Source of the DNA: Herminiimonas contaminans
GTDB lineage: Bacteria; Pseudomonadota; Gammaproteobacteria; Burkholderiales; Burkholderiaceae_D
Assembly (NCBI RefSeq): GCF_015645465.1
Contig: NZ_JADOEL010000007.1
Location: 102,267 to 166,266 of the forward strand
Direction of reading: 5' to 3'
Length of the DNA stretch: 64,000 nt
A program made the position numbers and the translations under genes. Numbering within the stretch: the stretch's first letter is position 1; each line of letters starts with the position of its first letter. Shown here piece after piece: positions 44,017 to 53,596 of this stretch. The notes beneath the pieces are model-generated. The model did no database searches. It saw only the letters and a list, made by a program, of their open reading frames with translations, and was not told the origin of the DNA.

Positions 44017-44241
44017 ATGGCTTTGAAAAAACTCAACAAGCAAGAATTCCTGGATGAACTCAATCGCAACCTGAAAGATCATCCCGGTTACGAAGACTGG
44101 ATGCAGTTCGTACCACCGCCTGAAGGGGTAGAACCGAATACGGTGGAAGGTTTTGAACGTGCCGGTCCGGAACCGCGCCATTCACTGTACGACCTCGTCG
44201 CACTGAAAGTCGGCGAAGCGTTTGAAATGTTTCCCAAGTAG
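44017..44241 (+). CDS. Hypothetical 74-aa protein
   Basis: This short soluble protein begins with a basic helix (MALKKLNKQEFLDELNRNLKDHPGY) and has a proline-rich middle (FVPPPEGVEPNTVEGF) and a final helix (LYDLVALKVGEAFEMF). No known family comes to mind. GGAGGGTGCC just before the ATG is a strong ribosome-binding site and supports translation. It ends before an 11-bp hairpin shared with a convergent small gene. No function is assigned. Confidence 0.65.
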   Translation: MALKKLNKQEFLDELNRNLKDHPGYEDWMQFVPPPEGVEPNTVEGFERAGPEPRHSLYDLVALKVGEAFEMFPK

Positions 44242-44261
44242 TTTTCTACCTGCTCCCAACT

Positions 44262-44290
44262 ATTTCCCGTCCGCTGCAGGGACGGGAAAT
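44262..44290. terminator. Hairpin between convergent small genes
   Basis: ATTTCCCGTCC (44262-44272) pairs perfectly with GGACGGGAAAT (44280-44290) around a 7-nt loop. There is no T-run, but its position between two convergent stops suggests a bidirectional terminator. Confidence 0.6.
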
Positions 44291-44314
44291 TCATAGTCGC
44301 CAGACTTTAACGAA

Positions 44315-44542
44315 TCAGGCTTCAGAGATCAGAACACCGCGCGCGTATGCCCAGTGATCTTTCGGTGCAGGTCGCGCCTCGCCTTCATCCATCAAGTAAG
44401 CTTCTGTCACTTCACGCGGGAAATATTCCAGGTGCACCCAGAAATTGCGGGTCTTGCCCTGGTAACCGGCAGATGCAGTTTCGCCCGATATGGAGTCTTG
44501 ATACCAGACGATGCGCACGTTTTGCAGTTCTACTTTAGTCAT
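44315..44542 (-). CDS. Hypothetical 75-aa protein
   Basis: This small soluble protein looks beta-rich (KVELQNVRIVWYQDSISGETAS, then RNFWVHLEYFPREVTEAYL) with a short C-terminal block WAYARGVLISE. I do not recognise a family. It lies downstream of the sensor kinase gene on the same strand with a 46-bp gap, so it could be a distal gene of the RND/Cus operon, though it may have its own promoter. No function is assigned. Confidence 0.6.
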   Translation of the reverse strand: MTKVELQNVRIVWYQDSISGETASAGYQGKTRNFWVHLEYFPREVTEAYLMDEGEARPAPKDHWAYARGVLISEA

Positions 44543-44588
44543 TTCTATACTCAGCGAAATCGGATGACATCATTCTACGCGAACTGAC

Positions 44589-45980
44589 TTAAGCGTCGTA
44601 ACTGTCCGCTATAGTAAAACCTATACTGGTGACACCCGTATTGCTGGCAGCAAACACTGTCCCGCCATGCATATGCGCAATCGCCTTGACGATAGCCAGA
44701 CCCAGGCCGTGGCTATTGCCGCTATCGCTACGTGCGGAATCAACACGATAGAAGCGTTCGAATAGTCTATCCAAATGGTGCGCCTCGACTGACGATCCCT
44801 GATTACTGACCTTGACCGCCACTGCATGCTCCGCACGCTCGATGTGCACGCGGATAGTCGACAATCGTTCACTATGCTGGATTGCGTTGTACAGCAAATT
44901 GGTAATCGCACGGCCGAACAATGAGCGATCTATACGCGTATCGGCATCACCTTCTATCTGCAGCGAGACGCCAGCATCTTCAATCAGCATGTCCAGGAAC
45001 TCCGCACTCTTCAATACTTCGGATGCAATCGATGTCTGCTCCAGGTTAGCCGCACGTATGCCGCGATCAGCCTGCGCCAGGAACAACATATCATTGATGA
45101 TGGTGCGCAAGCGTTCCAGCTCTTCCAGGTTCGATTGCAATACTTCGGTCAATTCTTCCACCGAACGTTCACGCGACAACATCACCTGCGTCTGCCCGAT
45201 CAAATTCCCCAAAGGTGTACGCAACTCATGTGCGACATCGGCATTGAAAGTCGACAGCTGTACATAAGCCTGCTCGACCCGCTCCAGCGCACCATTAAAA
45301 GAGAGAACCAGGCTGTCCAGTTCAGTCGGCAAATCGCGCGCGGGTATACGTTCAGCCAGATTGAGCGGGCTCAGTCTGGCGGCGTGACGTGATAGCTCGT
45401 CGACCGCTGCCAGCCCGCGTCGCGCTATCCACCAGCCCAGTCCGGCCACCACCACCACGCCAAACAGGAAGGCGATCACCAGCGCAGCGTTGATGGCGCG
45501 GCTGGTACTATCAAACGCACTGGCATCCAGTCCCACCGTCAGGAATACTGCAGGCCGTTCGCCGGAGGCGGGGATCTCGCCACTCAGGGTCAGGTAGGTA
45601 CCGTTCTCGGTAACGATGCGACGTACACCATTACCTTCGTTACTGATCTTCGCATCGCTGGCGAATGGCTTGCCCAGGCGAAACTGTGGATTATTGCTTT
45701 CCACCAGATAAATGATGCTGCCATCCTGCGGCATCAGCTCCGTCATTTTGCCTTCCAGCAGTGTCCACTTCTCCGCATTGTTAATGCGACGCACGATCAG
45801 ACTTTCGACGAATTCAAAACGTGTTTTGATTTCCTGCAGCTGATGCCGCCGCAACTCTATGCACTGGAATTGATACAGGGCGTAACCGGTGACGGAGAAT
45901 ACCGCCGCAGCCGCCAATGCAAACATCAGCGTCAGGCGGCGGGCTATCGAATGTGTACTGACGAGGGCGCGTGCGTTCAT
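44589..45980 (-). CDS. Heavy-metal-type sensor histidine kinase (CusS/CopS-like)
   Basis: This 463-aa kinase has TM1 at about residues 14-37, a periplasmic sensor of about 125 residues and TM2 at about 164-186. HAMP follows, then HisKA with H251 in NADVAHELRTPLGNLIGQTQV and HATPase blocks ITNLLYNAIQHSE and HGLGLAIVKAIAHMHGG. The ADVAHELRTPL H-box and overall layout place it in the heavy-metal sensor kinase family (CusS, CopS, CzcS). Its start overlaps the response regulator gene by four bases. It is the terminal core gene of an RND efflux operon. The sensed ion is unknown. Confidence 0.88.
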   Translation of the reverse strand: MNARALVSTHSIARRLTLMFALAAAAVFSVTGYALYQFQCIELRRHQLQEIKTRFEFVESLIVRRINNAEKWTLLEGKMTELMPQDGSIIYLVESNNPQFRLGKPFASDAKISNEGNGVRRIVTENGTYLTLSGEIPASGERPAVFLTVGLDASAFDSTSRAINAALVIAFLFGVVVVAGLGWWIARRGLAAVDELSRHAARLSPLNLAERIPARDLPTELDSLVLSFNGALERVEQAYVQLSTFNADVAHELRTPLGNLIGQTQVMLSRERSVEELTEVLQSNLEELERLRTIINDMLFLAQADRGIRAANLEQTSIASEVLKSAEFLDMLIEDAGVSLQIEGDADTRIDRSLFGRAITNLLYNAIQHSERLSTIRVHIERAEHAVAVKVSNQGSSVEAHHLDRLFERFYRVDSARSDSGNSHGLGLAIVKAIAHMHGGTVFAASNTGVTSIGFTIADSYDA

Positions 45981-46660
45981 GTTTCCGCCTTGCTGCGCTC
46001 TTCCAGCAGATAGCCCATGCCGCGTATCGTATGCAGAAGTTTGATTTCAGATGGCTCATCCAGCTTGGCGCGCAGACGTTTGATCGCAACCTCCACCACA
46101 TTGGTATTACTGTCGAAGTTAACGTCCCACACCATTTCGACAATCACGGTTTTGGACAATACCTGGCCACGATGACGTGCCAGCGCCGCTAGCAGGGCAA
46201 ACTCTTTGGCAGTCAGGTCCAGTCTGCGCGTACCGCGCGTGGCACGGCGTGCGATCAGGTCTATATGCAGATCGGCAATACGAATATGTGTCGACTCCTG
46301 TGGACGACCACGTCGCCCCAGCGCCTGCAAGCGCGCCAGCAATTCGAGGAAAGAAAATGGTTTGACCAGATAATCGTCGGCGCCAGTCTGCAGACCGTGT
46401 ATACGATCATCGACTTCACCGCGCGCGGTCAGCATGATGACCGGCGTACTTTTCTCACGCCGCAATGCCTGCAGCACCGCAATTCCGTCACGCTCAGGCA
46501 ACATGATGTCGAGCACAATGGCGTCGTAATCACCCGTCAACGCAAGATGCTGACCGTCGATACCATTGCTGGCGACATCAACGATGCAGCCTTGCTCGGT
46601 CAATCCGCGCTGCAGGTAGGCAACGGTTTTGACTTCATCTTCGATCAACAGGATTTTCAT
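45977..46660 (-). CDS. Heavy-metal-type response regulator (CusR/CopR-like)
   Basis: This 227-aa OmpR-family regulator has a receiver domain with E7-D8, phosphoacceptor D51 (IVLDIMLPERDG) and Lys in DDYLVKPFSF. The winged helix (LTAKEFALLAALARHRGQVLSKTVIVEMVWDVNFDSNTNVVEVAIKRLRAKLD) is typical of the CusR/CopR/IrlR group. Its probable target is the CusR-like box at 52734-52755 in front of the RND pump gene, making the operon autoregulated. The gene follows the outer-membrane channel gene by 39 bp. Confidence 0.9.
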   Translation of the reverse strand: MKILLIEDEVKTVAYLQRGLTEQGCIVDVASNGIDGQHLALTGDYDAIVLDIMLPERDGIAVLQALRREKSTPVIMLTARGEVDDRIHGLQTGADDYLVKPFSFLELLARLQALGRRGRPQESTHIRIADLHIDLIARRATRGTRRLDLTAKEFALLAALARHRGQVLSKTVIVEMVWDVNFDSNTNVVEVAIKRLRAKLDEPSEIKLLHTIRGMGYLLEERSKAET

Positions 46661-46699
46661 AAGATAAGCATCTTTCCTTGTGCTGCCTTATAGGCGACC

Positions 46700-48127
46700 C
46701 TACTCATGCGCGTGCCAACCGCCACCCAATGCCTTGATCAGTTTCACTGTATTTACCAGACGCTGTCCGTTCAACTGTACTTCCTGCCGACGATAGTTGA
46801 GGAAGGTCTGCTGCGCAACTACCACCTCCAGATTGGTAGTGATACCGCTCTGATATCTATCCGTCGACAAACCCAGCGACCTGTCCGCACTGTCAGCCGC
46901 CACCTTGGCCGATGCGATTGCCTGCGCCAGTGCCAGGTCGCTATTCAAGCCATCCTGCACTTCCTGCATCGCGACCAATACGCTTTGTCTATACGTCGCC
47001 ACTGCCTGCTGGTAACCAGCCTCGGCAAATGCAACATTGGCTTTTGTGCGACCACCATCAAATATGGTTTGCGTGGCGCTGATACCGATAGACCATAACA
47101 ATGCCGGTGCACTAAACAGATTACTGAGCTGGTTCGCATCGCTGCCATACAAACCCGACAAACCCAGCGACGGGAAGTAGGCACTGCGAGCCACACCGAT
47201 TTGCGCATTGGCCGCAGCCATTGCACGTTCAGCCGCGGCAATATCCGGACGACGCTCCAGCAATGCAGCAGGAGCCGTCAGCGGTATCGTCGGCACTTCA
47301 GTTTTCGCCAGTTTTACCGGCAATTTGAAATCAGGTGCAGGTACACCGACCAACGTCGCGATCGCATTCTGATAACGTGCGCGCTGATCCTGCAGCAAGG
47401 TCAGCTGCGTCTGCGTCGCCGCCGTCAATCCTTGTTGCTGGTTCAAATCGAGACCGGAAGCCGCGCCCAGTTCATGACGTGCCGAAATAAAATCGAGCGC
47501 CTTGGTTTGTGCCGCCAACGTTTGCTGCAACACATCGATCTCTGCATCAGTCTGGCGCAACACCAGATAATCGGCAGCCAGCTCGGCCGTCAGTACCAGA
47601 CGGGTATTTTCAAAATCAGCCTTCGCCTGTTGTGCACTGGCACCAGCGCCTTCAGCCGCGCGTCGCACGCGACCAAACAAATCGAGCTCATAGCTGACCG
47701 TAAACGCAGCATTGAAATCGTTCTGGATGACGGAAGAATTCTGCGAGTTGTAATTGGTCAGCGGACGTTCTGCCGAAGTACGGTTACGTGCAGATCCGGC
47801 CTGCGCGCCTATTTTCGGAAAGAAGGAGCTATTCGCAACATTTGCCTGCGCACGTGCCTGGTCGACGCGTGCCTGTGCGATGACCAGAGTTTGTCCGTTG
47901 GTCAGCGCTTGCTCCTGCAAGGCATTCAGTTCTGCATCGCCGAATATCTTCCACCATGCGCCTTTTAATTCATCGTCACGCGGATTGCTGGCTTGCCAGC
48001 CGGGCTCGGTTTTCCACGCTTGCGCCACCGGTGCGGCAGGGCGCTGGTAGTCGGGACCAAGCGCACAGCCGCCCAGGATCAGCAGCGCCAGCACGGACGC
48101 ATAGGCCGGAGGTCGACGTATGATCAC
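46700..48127 (-). CDS. Efflux outer-membrane lipoprotein (NodT family)
   Basis: This 475-aa TolC-like channel protein has a lipobox (LGGC, residues 18-21) followed by LGPDYQRPAAPVAQAW, the standard NodT opening. Two alanine-rich efflux repeats carry VSYELDLFGRVRRAAEGA and SATQTIFDGGRTKANVAFAEAGY. It completes a tripartite system with the adaptor and pump encoded immediately upstream; its start overlaps the adaptor stop by four bases. The two-component genes follow downstream. Confidence 0.92.
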   Translation of the reverse strand: MIIRRPPAYASVLALLILGGCALGPDYQRPAAPVAQAWKTEPGWQASNPRDDELKGAWWKIFGDAELNALQEQALTNGQTLVIAQARVDQARAQANVANSSFFPKIGAQAGSARNRTSAERPLTNYNSQNSSVIQNDFNAAFTVSYELDLFGRVRRAAEGAGASAQQAKADFENTRLVLTAELAADYLVLRQTDAEIDVLQQTLAAQTKALDFISARHELGAASGLDLNQQQGLTAATQTQLTLLQDQRARYQNAIATLVGVPAPDFKLPVKLAKTEVPTIPLTAPAALLERRPDIAAAERAMAAANAQIGVARSAYFPSLGLSGLYGSDANQLSNLFSAPALLWSIGISATQTIFDGGRTKANVAFAEAGYQQAVATYRQSVLVAMQEVQDGLNSDLALAQAIASAKVAADSADRSLGLSTDRYQSGITTNLEVVVAQQTFLNYRRQEVQLNGQRLVNTVKLIKALGGGWHAHE

Positions 48128-49383
48128 GACGCTTTCCCCTTACCGGCGGCAGGTGCAGCCGGCGTAGCTGCCTTGTCAGCTGGCGGCGTAATCACGCTCA
48201 CTGCGTCGCCACTGCTGAGCGAGTCAGCCGGATTGATGATCAGCTTGTCTTGTGCGGTCACACCACTCGCCAGTTCGATATCCACACCAAGTTCACGTGC
48301 AATCACGACTGCTTGCAAGCGTACCTTGCCATCGTCACCAACGACTGCGACACGCGGACCTTCAGGGCGGAACAACAAAGTGTTATTCGGTATCGTCAAC
48401 GAATTCGCATCACCACCGCTGGCCTTGATCGCGACCTGCGCGTATGCACCTGGCAACAGCACGCCATCAGGATTCGGCAAATCGATGGCGACCTGCAAGG
48501 TACGGGTGACCGTATCGATCGCGCCTGCGGTACGGGCGATCTTACCGTCAAATACTTTGCCCGGGATTTCATTGAGCGTAATGCCTACCGTGTTACCGGC
48601 CTTGATCTGGGTGGAATAGCTTTGCGGCACATAAACATAGACACGCAATGGATCGCTTTTCGCCAGCGTGAACAGCACGCGCGTGCTGCCGCCTGAATCG
48701 ACCAGGGTACCGATATCAATATTACGGCGCGTAACGATGCCGTCGAACGGAGCAACGATACGGCTGTAACCCAGTTGATCCTGCAGGCGTTGCACTGCCG
48801 CTTTGCTGGAGTTATCCGCTGCCACCGCGACTGCCAGTGCATTGCGCTTCTCATCCAGATCCTGTTGCGATACCGCATCGCGCTTGCGCAGCGCGTCCCA
48901 GCGTTCAAAGGTGCTCTTCGCCAATTGCAGGTTAGTCGTAGCTTGCGCCTGTGTTGCCTTGGCTTCATTCAATTGCTGTGCGACTTCCGGTGTATCAATC
49001 ACGGCCAGCAAATCGCCGCGCTTGACCGGATCACCGATGTCTTTTACCCAGCGGCTGACATAACCATTAGTGCGTGCATTGATAGGCGCCTCGATAATTC
49101 CCTGCAGCGTACCCGGCAGACGCAGCACATTGTCCGTCGCCGAACTGCGCGGGCTGGTCACCGAGACATAGCGCGTGGCTTGCTGCTTCGATACCTCGGC
49201 CAACTCAGTCGCTTTCGCGAAGCGCAGGCCGATGACTATGGCAGCGCCTATCAGCAGGACGGCAACGACGATCAGTGCGAACTTCCGCGTGCGTGACAAC
49301 AGATGCAAACGCTGTATCCCGTGCGCAGCCTGATGCGCGTGCAAGCCGTGGATACCAATATCAGAGTGGCGATCTTGAGTCAT
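48124..49383 (-). CDS. RND efflux periplasmic adaptor subunit
   Basis: This 419-aa membrane-fusion protein has a cytoplasmic N-terminus rich in histidine (HSDIGIHGLHAHQAAHGIQRLH) and one membrane segment (LIVVAVLLIGAAIVIGL). Lipoyl halves flank a helical hairpin (residues about 120-190), with GRVRA-type IVAPFDGIVTRRNIDIGTLVD. The last part is PNPDGVLLPGAYAQVAI. The start at 49383 lies one base after the pump stop; the longer frame reads back into the pump gene. The histidine-rich tail is unusual for an adaptor and could bind metal, but that is speculative. Confidence 0.9.
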   Translation of the reverse strand: MTQDRHSDIGIHGLHAHQAAHGIQRLHLLSRTRKFALIVVAVLLIGAAIVIGLRFAKATELAEVSKQQATRYVSVTSPRSSATDNVLRLPGTLQGIIEAPINARTNGYVSRWVKDIGDPVKRGDLLAVIDTPEVAQQLNEAKATQAQATTNLQLAKSTFERWDALRKRDAVSQQDLDEKRNALAVAVAADNSSKAAVQRLQDQLGYSRIVAPFDGIVTRRNIDIGTLVDSGGSTRVLFTLAKSDPLRVYVYVPQSYSTQIKAGNTVGITLNEIPGKVFDGKIARTAGAIDTVTRTLQVAIDLPNPDGVLLPGAYAQVAIKASGGDANSLTIPNNTLLFRPEGPRVAVVGDDGKVRLQAVVIARELGVDIELASGVTAQDKLIINPADSLSSGDAVSVITPPADKAATPAAPAAGKGKAS

Positions 49384-49384
49384 A

Positions 49385-52300
49385 TCAGCTATTTCCTTCG
49401 AGTACTGCAGTATGGGGCGGCGGCAAACCTTTTTTGGCTGCGCGCTGCGCCAGGAATTGATGGACACCGGCAAATACCAGCGGCACAAAAAATAGGGTGG
49501 AAGCAGTCGCAAACAAGAGACCGCCGATGGTGGCGCGGCCTAGCGGTGCATTTTGCTCGCCGCCCTCGCCAAAGCCCAAAGCCATAGGCAACATACCGAT
49601 GATCATCGCCAGCGCCGTCATCAGCACCGGACGCAGACGCGTGGCACCCGCTTCCAGCGCCGCTGACAATGGCGGCTCGCCAGCCAGCAAGCGTTGCCGC
49701 GCAAACGACACCATCAGAATACTATTTGCCGTCGCCACACCGACCGTCATGATGGCACCTGTCAACGCCGGCACACTGAGCGTGGTACCGGTCAGGAACA
49801 GCATCCATGCGATCCCGGCCAGCGCAGCAGGCAGGGCGGTGATAATGATCAGTGGATCTATCCACGACTGGAAGTTGACCACGATCAGTAGGTAGACCAG
49901 CACGATCGCCATCAACAAGCCTATGCCGAGGCCGACAAAGGACGACTGCATGGTTTCGACCTGGCCACGCATATTGATCTTCGATCCCTTAGGCAATTGC
50001 GCACGTATCGGTTCTATCGCTTTTTCCACTTCACGCGCTACCGAACCGAGGTCACGTCCGCTAACGCTGACGTACAAATCGATCACCGGTGTGATGTTGT
50101 AGCGCGATACGACTGATTGTTCACGACTGGTTTTGACGTCCACTAGATTGCTCAGCAATTGGGTAGGCGTATTCGCATTGCCGGTGCCAACCGGGATTTG
50201 CATCAGCGCATCCAGGCTGTCTATCTTGTACTGCGGCGTCTGCACCGTGATGTTGTAGGCAATGCCATTGGCAGGATTCAGCCAGAACGCCGGTGCCGTC
50301 TGCGAACTGCCGGACAGTGGGATCAACAAATTCTGCGCCACATTCGAAGCACTCAAACCCATTTGCTGCAAACGACTACGATCCATCGTCAATTGCATCG
50401 CCGGCTGGTCGATACGCTGACGGATGTAGACATCGACTGCACCCGGGATTTGCTTCACCGCATTCTGCAACTGCGCAGCCAGGCGATAGTTTTCCTTGAT
50501 GTTGTTCCCGGCGAACTGCACGTCGATGGCGGCAGGCAAACCAAAGTTCAGGATTTGCGTCACCACATCGGCAGGCTGGAAGTAAAACTCTATGCCCGGG
50601 AAACGCTTGGGCAATTCGGCCCGCAATTGCTTCACATAGTCATTGGTCGGTGCATGGCCTTTCTTCAGCGCGATCTGGATTTCACCGTCGAAGGTACCTA
50701 TGGTGCCGGCGTTGCTATACGACAGATTGATACCGCTATACGGCAAGCCCAGGTTGTCCAGCACGGTTTCCAGTTCATTGGCCGGGATGGTTTCGCGTAT
50801 TACCGCTTCTATCTCATCTGCCAGGCGGGCGGTTTCCTCGATGCGGGTGCCGGTCGGTGCGCGGAAATGCAGACGCGCCAGACCAGCATCGACACTAGGG
50901 AAGAAGTCTTGTCCCAATGTGAAATACAGGCCGCTGGACAACACCGTGAAACCAAGGAAAACCGCGGCATAAAAGCGGCGACGCGGCAGCAGTGCACTCA
51001 GAACCAGGATGTAGCCGCGACGCATACGCTCGAAACGCGCATCGAAACTCAGGTATACACGTTGCAACAAATTCGGTTTGTCCTGCACCGCAGGCTGGCC
51101 AGCACCGTGCGATTTACGCATGAACAGCATCACCAGCGTCGGCACCAGCGTACGCGACAGGATGTAGGACGCGATCATCGCAAACATCACTGCCTCGGCC
51201 AGCGGCACGAACAGATAACGTGCGACACCAGTCAGGAAGAACATAGGGACGAAGACGATACAAATACACAAGGTCGCAACCAGGGTCGGAATTGCAATCT
51301 CACCTGCACCTTCCAGGATCGCCGTTTCCAGGTCATGTCCCAGATGCAGATAGCGTTCTATGTTTTCTATGGTGACGGTCGCGTCATCGACCAGGATACC
51401 AATCGCCAGCGCCAGTCCGCCCAAGGTCATGATGTTAATAGTCTCGCCCAGCGCATGCAGCGCCAGTATCGAAGACAACACCGACAATGGAATCGAAATC
51501 GCGATAATGCAGGTGGTGCGCCAGTTGCCAAGGAAAAGCAGGATCATGGTCGCGGTCAGGCAGGCTGCGATCAGTGCTTCATGCATCACGCCGCTGATTG
51601 CCGCCTTGACGAAAACCGACTGGTCGAACAAGGCAGTAACCTTCACGTCATCCGGCAGGGTCGGGATGATTTCCGCCAGCGAAGCACGCACTGAATCGAC
51701 AATCTCCAGGGTCGAGGCACCGCCATTTTTCAGTAGCGACAAGAGCACGCCGCGCTGGCCATCCTGTCTGGCGATATTGGTTTGCGGCGTGAAGCCGTCG
51801 CGCACATGTGCCACTTCGCCGAGATACGTAATAGCGCCATTCACGGTGCGCACCGGCAAGTCATTCAGCTCATCCAGTACGCGCGGTGAACCATTGATAT
51901 TGACGGTGAATTCGGTGCCGCCAAATTTGGCCGTACCACCCGGCAGGATCAGGTTTTGCGCATTGACCGCATTGACAACATCGGTCGGCGACAAACCTTT
52001 GGACTGCAAGGCCTGCGCATCCAGGTCGACTGAAACGACACGGCTCTTACCACCGTAAGGATAGGGAATTGCGACGCCGGGGATGGTCACCAGCTTGGTA
52101 CGTACCGAGTTGAGGGCGATATCGAACAAACCCTGTTCCGACATGGTCGGGCTGGATAAGCCCAGCTGTATGACTGGAATGCTGGACGCAGAATACTTGA
52201 TGATGAGCGGCGGCGTCATGCCGGGCGGCATCTGGCGCAGGATGGCTTGCGAAACCGAAGTCACCTGGGCAATCGCGGTCTGGATACTCGCACCAGGCTG

Positions 52301-52588
52301 GAAAAAGACCTTGATGACAGCCACCCCGGCCACCGTTTGCGATTCTATGTGCTCGATGTCGTTGACGGTCGTCGTCAACACCCGCTCATTAACAGCCGTC
52401 ACCCGCTGCCCCATCTCCTGGGCGGACAAACCGTTGTAGTTATAGATAATGCTGATGACCGGAATATCGATTTCCGGAAGAATGTCGGTGGCCATGCGCG
52501 TCAGCGCGACAGGCGTGGCAAGAAAAATCAGCAGCGCCATCACGAGGAAGGTATACGGCCGCCGCAAAGCGATTCTGACAATCCACAT
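49385..52588 (-). CDS. RND efflux pump inner-membrane subunit (HAE1-like)
   Basis: This 1067-aa RND transporter starts MWIVRIALRRPYTFLVMALLI. It carries the porter motif AQEMGQRVTAVNERVLTTTVNDIEHIES and a TM4 signature LAIGILVDDATVTIENIERY. VDDA here belongs to the drug-exporting HAE1 branch and not to the heavy-metal HME branch, although the operon encodes a CusRS-type metal sensor pair. It should work with the adaptor and channel encoded next. The ATG at 52588 was chosen because upstream codons are unlike the family. A CusR-like box lies 146 bp upstream. Confidence 0.9.
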   Translation of the reverse strand: MWIVRIALRRPYTFLVMALLIFLATPVALTRMATDILPEIDIPVISIIYNYNGLSAQEMGQRVTAVNERVLTTTVNDIEHIESQTVAGVAVIKVFFQPGASIQTAIAQVTSVSQAILRQMPPGMTPPLIIKYSASSIPVIQLGLSSPTMSEQGLFDIALNSVRTKLVTIPGVAIPYPYGGKSRVVSVDLDAQALQSKGLSPTDVVNAVNAQNLILPGGTAKFGGTEFTVNINGSPRVLDELNDLPVRTVNGAITYLGEVAHVRDGFTPQTNIARQDGQRGVLLSLLKNGGASTLEIVDSVRASLAEIIPTLPDDVKVTALFDQSVFVKAAISGVMHEALIAACLTATMILLFLGNWRTTCIIAISIPLSVLSSILALHALGETINIMTLGGLALAIGILVDDATVTIENIERYLHLGHDLETAILEGAGEIAIPTLVATLCICIVFVPMFFLTGVARYLFVPLAEAVMFAMIASYILSRTLVPTLVMLFMRKSHGAGQPAVQDKPNLLQRVYLSFDARFERMRRGYILVLSALLPRRRFYAAVFLGFTVLSSGLYFTLGQDFFPSVDAGLARLHFRAPTGTRIEETARLADEIEAVIRETIPANELETVLDNLGLPYSGINLSYSNAGTIGTFDGEIQIALKKGHAPTNDYVKQLRAELPKRFPGIEFYFQPADVVTQILNFGLPAAIDVQFAGNNIKENYRLAAQLQNAVKQIPGAVDVYIRQRIDQPAMQLTMDRSRLQQMGLSASNVAQNLLIPLSGSSQTAPAFWLNPANGIAYNITVQTPQYKIDSLDALMQIPVGTGNANTPTQLLSNLVDVKTSREQSVVSRYNITPVIDLYVSVSGRDLGSVAREVEKAIEPIRAQLPKGSKINMRGQVETMQSSFVGLGIGLLMAIVLVYLLIVVNFQSWIDPLIIITALPAALAGIAWMLFLTGTTLSVPALTGAIMTVGVATANSILMVSFARQRLLAGEPPLSAALEAGATRLRPVLMTALAMIIGMLPMALGFGEGGEQNAPLGRATIGGLLFATASTLFFVPLVFAGVHQFLAQRAAKKGLPPPHTAVLEGNS

Positions 52589-52733
52589 CGAATAATTTCC
52601 GTTCTTGTTTGGGATACCGCTGGAGCTGCATCTCAGTATGACAATCCTGCTACAGCATACTGCGAGAGCCTTGGACATAAAGCGCCACTAGGCCGCCAAT
52701 ATACCGCGCTGTCCATGTCTGCTTGCTGACCAG

Positions 52734-52755
52734 AAACTGACAAATTTGTCAGTTT
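52734..52755. promoter_or_regulatory. Perfect 22-bp CusR/CopR-like palindrome
   Basis: The half-site is AAACTGACAAA, followed directly by its exact reverse complement. It is very close to the E. coli CusR box (AAAATGACAA-N2-TTGTCATTTT). It lies in the 412-bp gap 52589-53000 upstream of the leftward RND operon and is the likely target of the operon's own regulator. Apart from a second AT-rich stretch near 52800-52900, I see no other feature or gene in this gap. Confidence 0.85.
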
Positions 52756-53000
52756 GGTACTGTTTTAGGTTGTAAACAGTGCGAGGACAGCGATTCTACG
52801 CCTATCGCGCAAAATATTTCCGTCCATACATTTTTCCGTAACTTGCCTGCAAAAAGGCGCTGAAAACCGCACAAAACCCGCAAATAACATGCCTGATTGG
52901 TGTAATCTGGCGAAAACGCGGAGCTTTTGAGGCCGCACAAAAAATATAAAGACACACCAGACAGACAGGGCCAGCGCGTAGCGAGGGCCACGGAGGAGAC

Positions 53001-53561
53001 ATGAAGACGATAACGTGCGCCTTGCTGGCGTTATGTTTAGTCGCCTGCGGCAAAGCAGTCGAAACCCGGAGCAGCGATGCGCCGGAGCGCCATAGCAGCC
53101 TGAACCGGGAAGCTGAATTCGAACTGACGACAGAACAGTTCGCCAGTGCCTTCAATGCGGCATCCCGCGCTTACGGCCAGTCGTTCAAAATCAACAAGGT
53201 CGAAGTACAGCACGGCCCCGTGCATGACTACTTCCAGCAAACCTTCCCGAGTGGGATCTCGTTGACGGCCGCAATTTCCAAGGACAGCGGTCACATCACC
53301 AGCGTCACCGCTCTGGTCGCGGAAAATAGCGCCGCGGCTGAAAACCGCAGCAATGTCCTGGCGATTTCTGAAGTCGTCGCGGCCGCAGTCAATCCGCGCC
53401 TGAGCCAGAGCAAGTCCGCCGAACTGGTGCAGAGCATGTTGCAGGAAGTCGGCAGCAGCCAGGATGCAGGCAAATTCCCGCAACGCTTCATCAATAACGT
53501 CCGTTATGTTTTGCGCAGTGGCAGCGGCATAGGCTATTGGTGGATCGCTAATCCGGTCTGA
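53001..53561 (+). CDS. Hypothetical lipoprotein, 186 aa
   Basis: This exported protein has a lipoprotein signal (MKTITCALLALCLVACGKA, lipobox LVAC with C16). The mature part is helical and strand-mixed, rich in Ser/Ala, with FELTTEQFASAFNAASRAYG and a C-terminal FINNVRYVLRSGSGIGYWWI. I recognise no domain. GGAGGAGAC precedes the ATG. It is divergent from the RND efflux operon and is followed by a short hairpin, so it is probably a single-gene transcript. No function is assigned. Confidence 0.7.
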   Translation: MKTITCALLALCLVACGKAVETRSSDAPERHSSLNREAEFELTTEQFASAFNAASRAYGQSFKINKVEVQHGPVHDYFQQTFPSGISLTAAISKDSGHITSVTALVAENSAAAENRSNVLAISEVVAAAVNPRLSQSKSAELVQSMLQEVGSSQDAGKFPQRFINNVRYVLRSGSGIGYWWIANPV

Positions 53562-53596
53562 AGCCGGATCTGGCACACCCAGATAATCAGCTCTGA

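Noticed and set aside
44262..44290. A regulatory palindrome such as a repressor operator
   Set aside because: The 11-bp inverted repeat lies between two convergent stop codons with no promoter nearby, so a transcript-end hairpin is more likely than an operator.
50159..51694. 511-codon open frame on the plus strand
   Set aside because: It is antisense to the RND pump gene, with a very high Arg/Gln/His content typical of a shadow frame and no recognisable domain.
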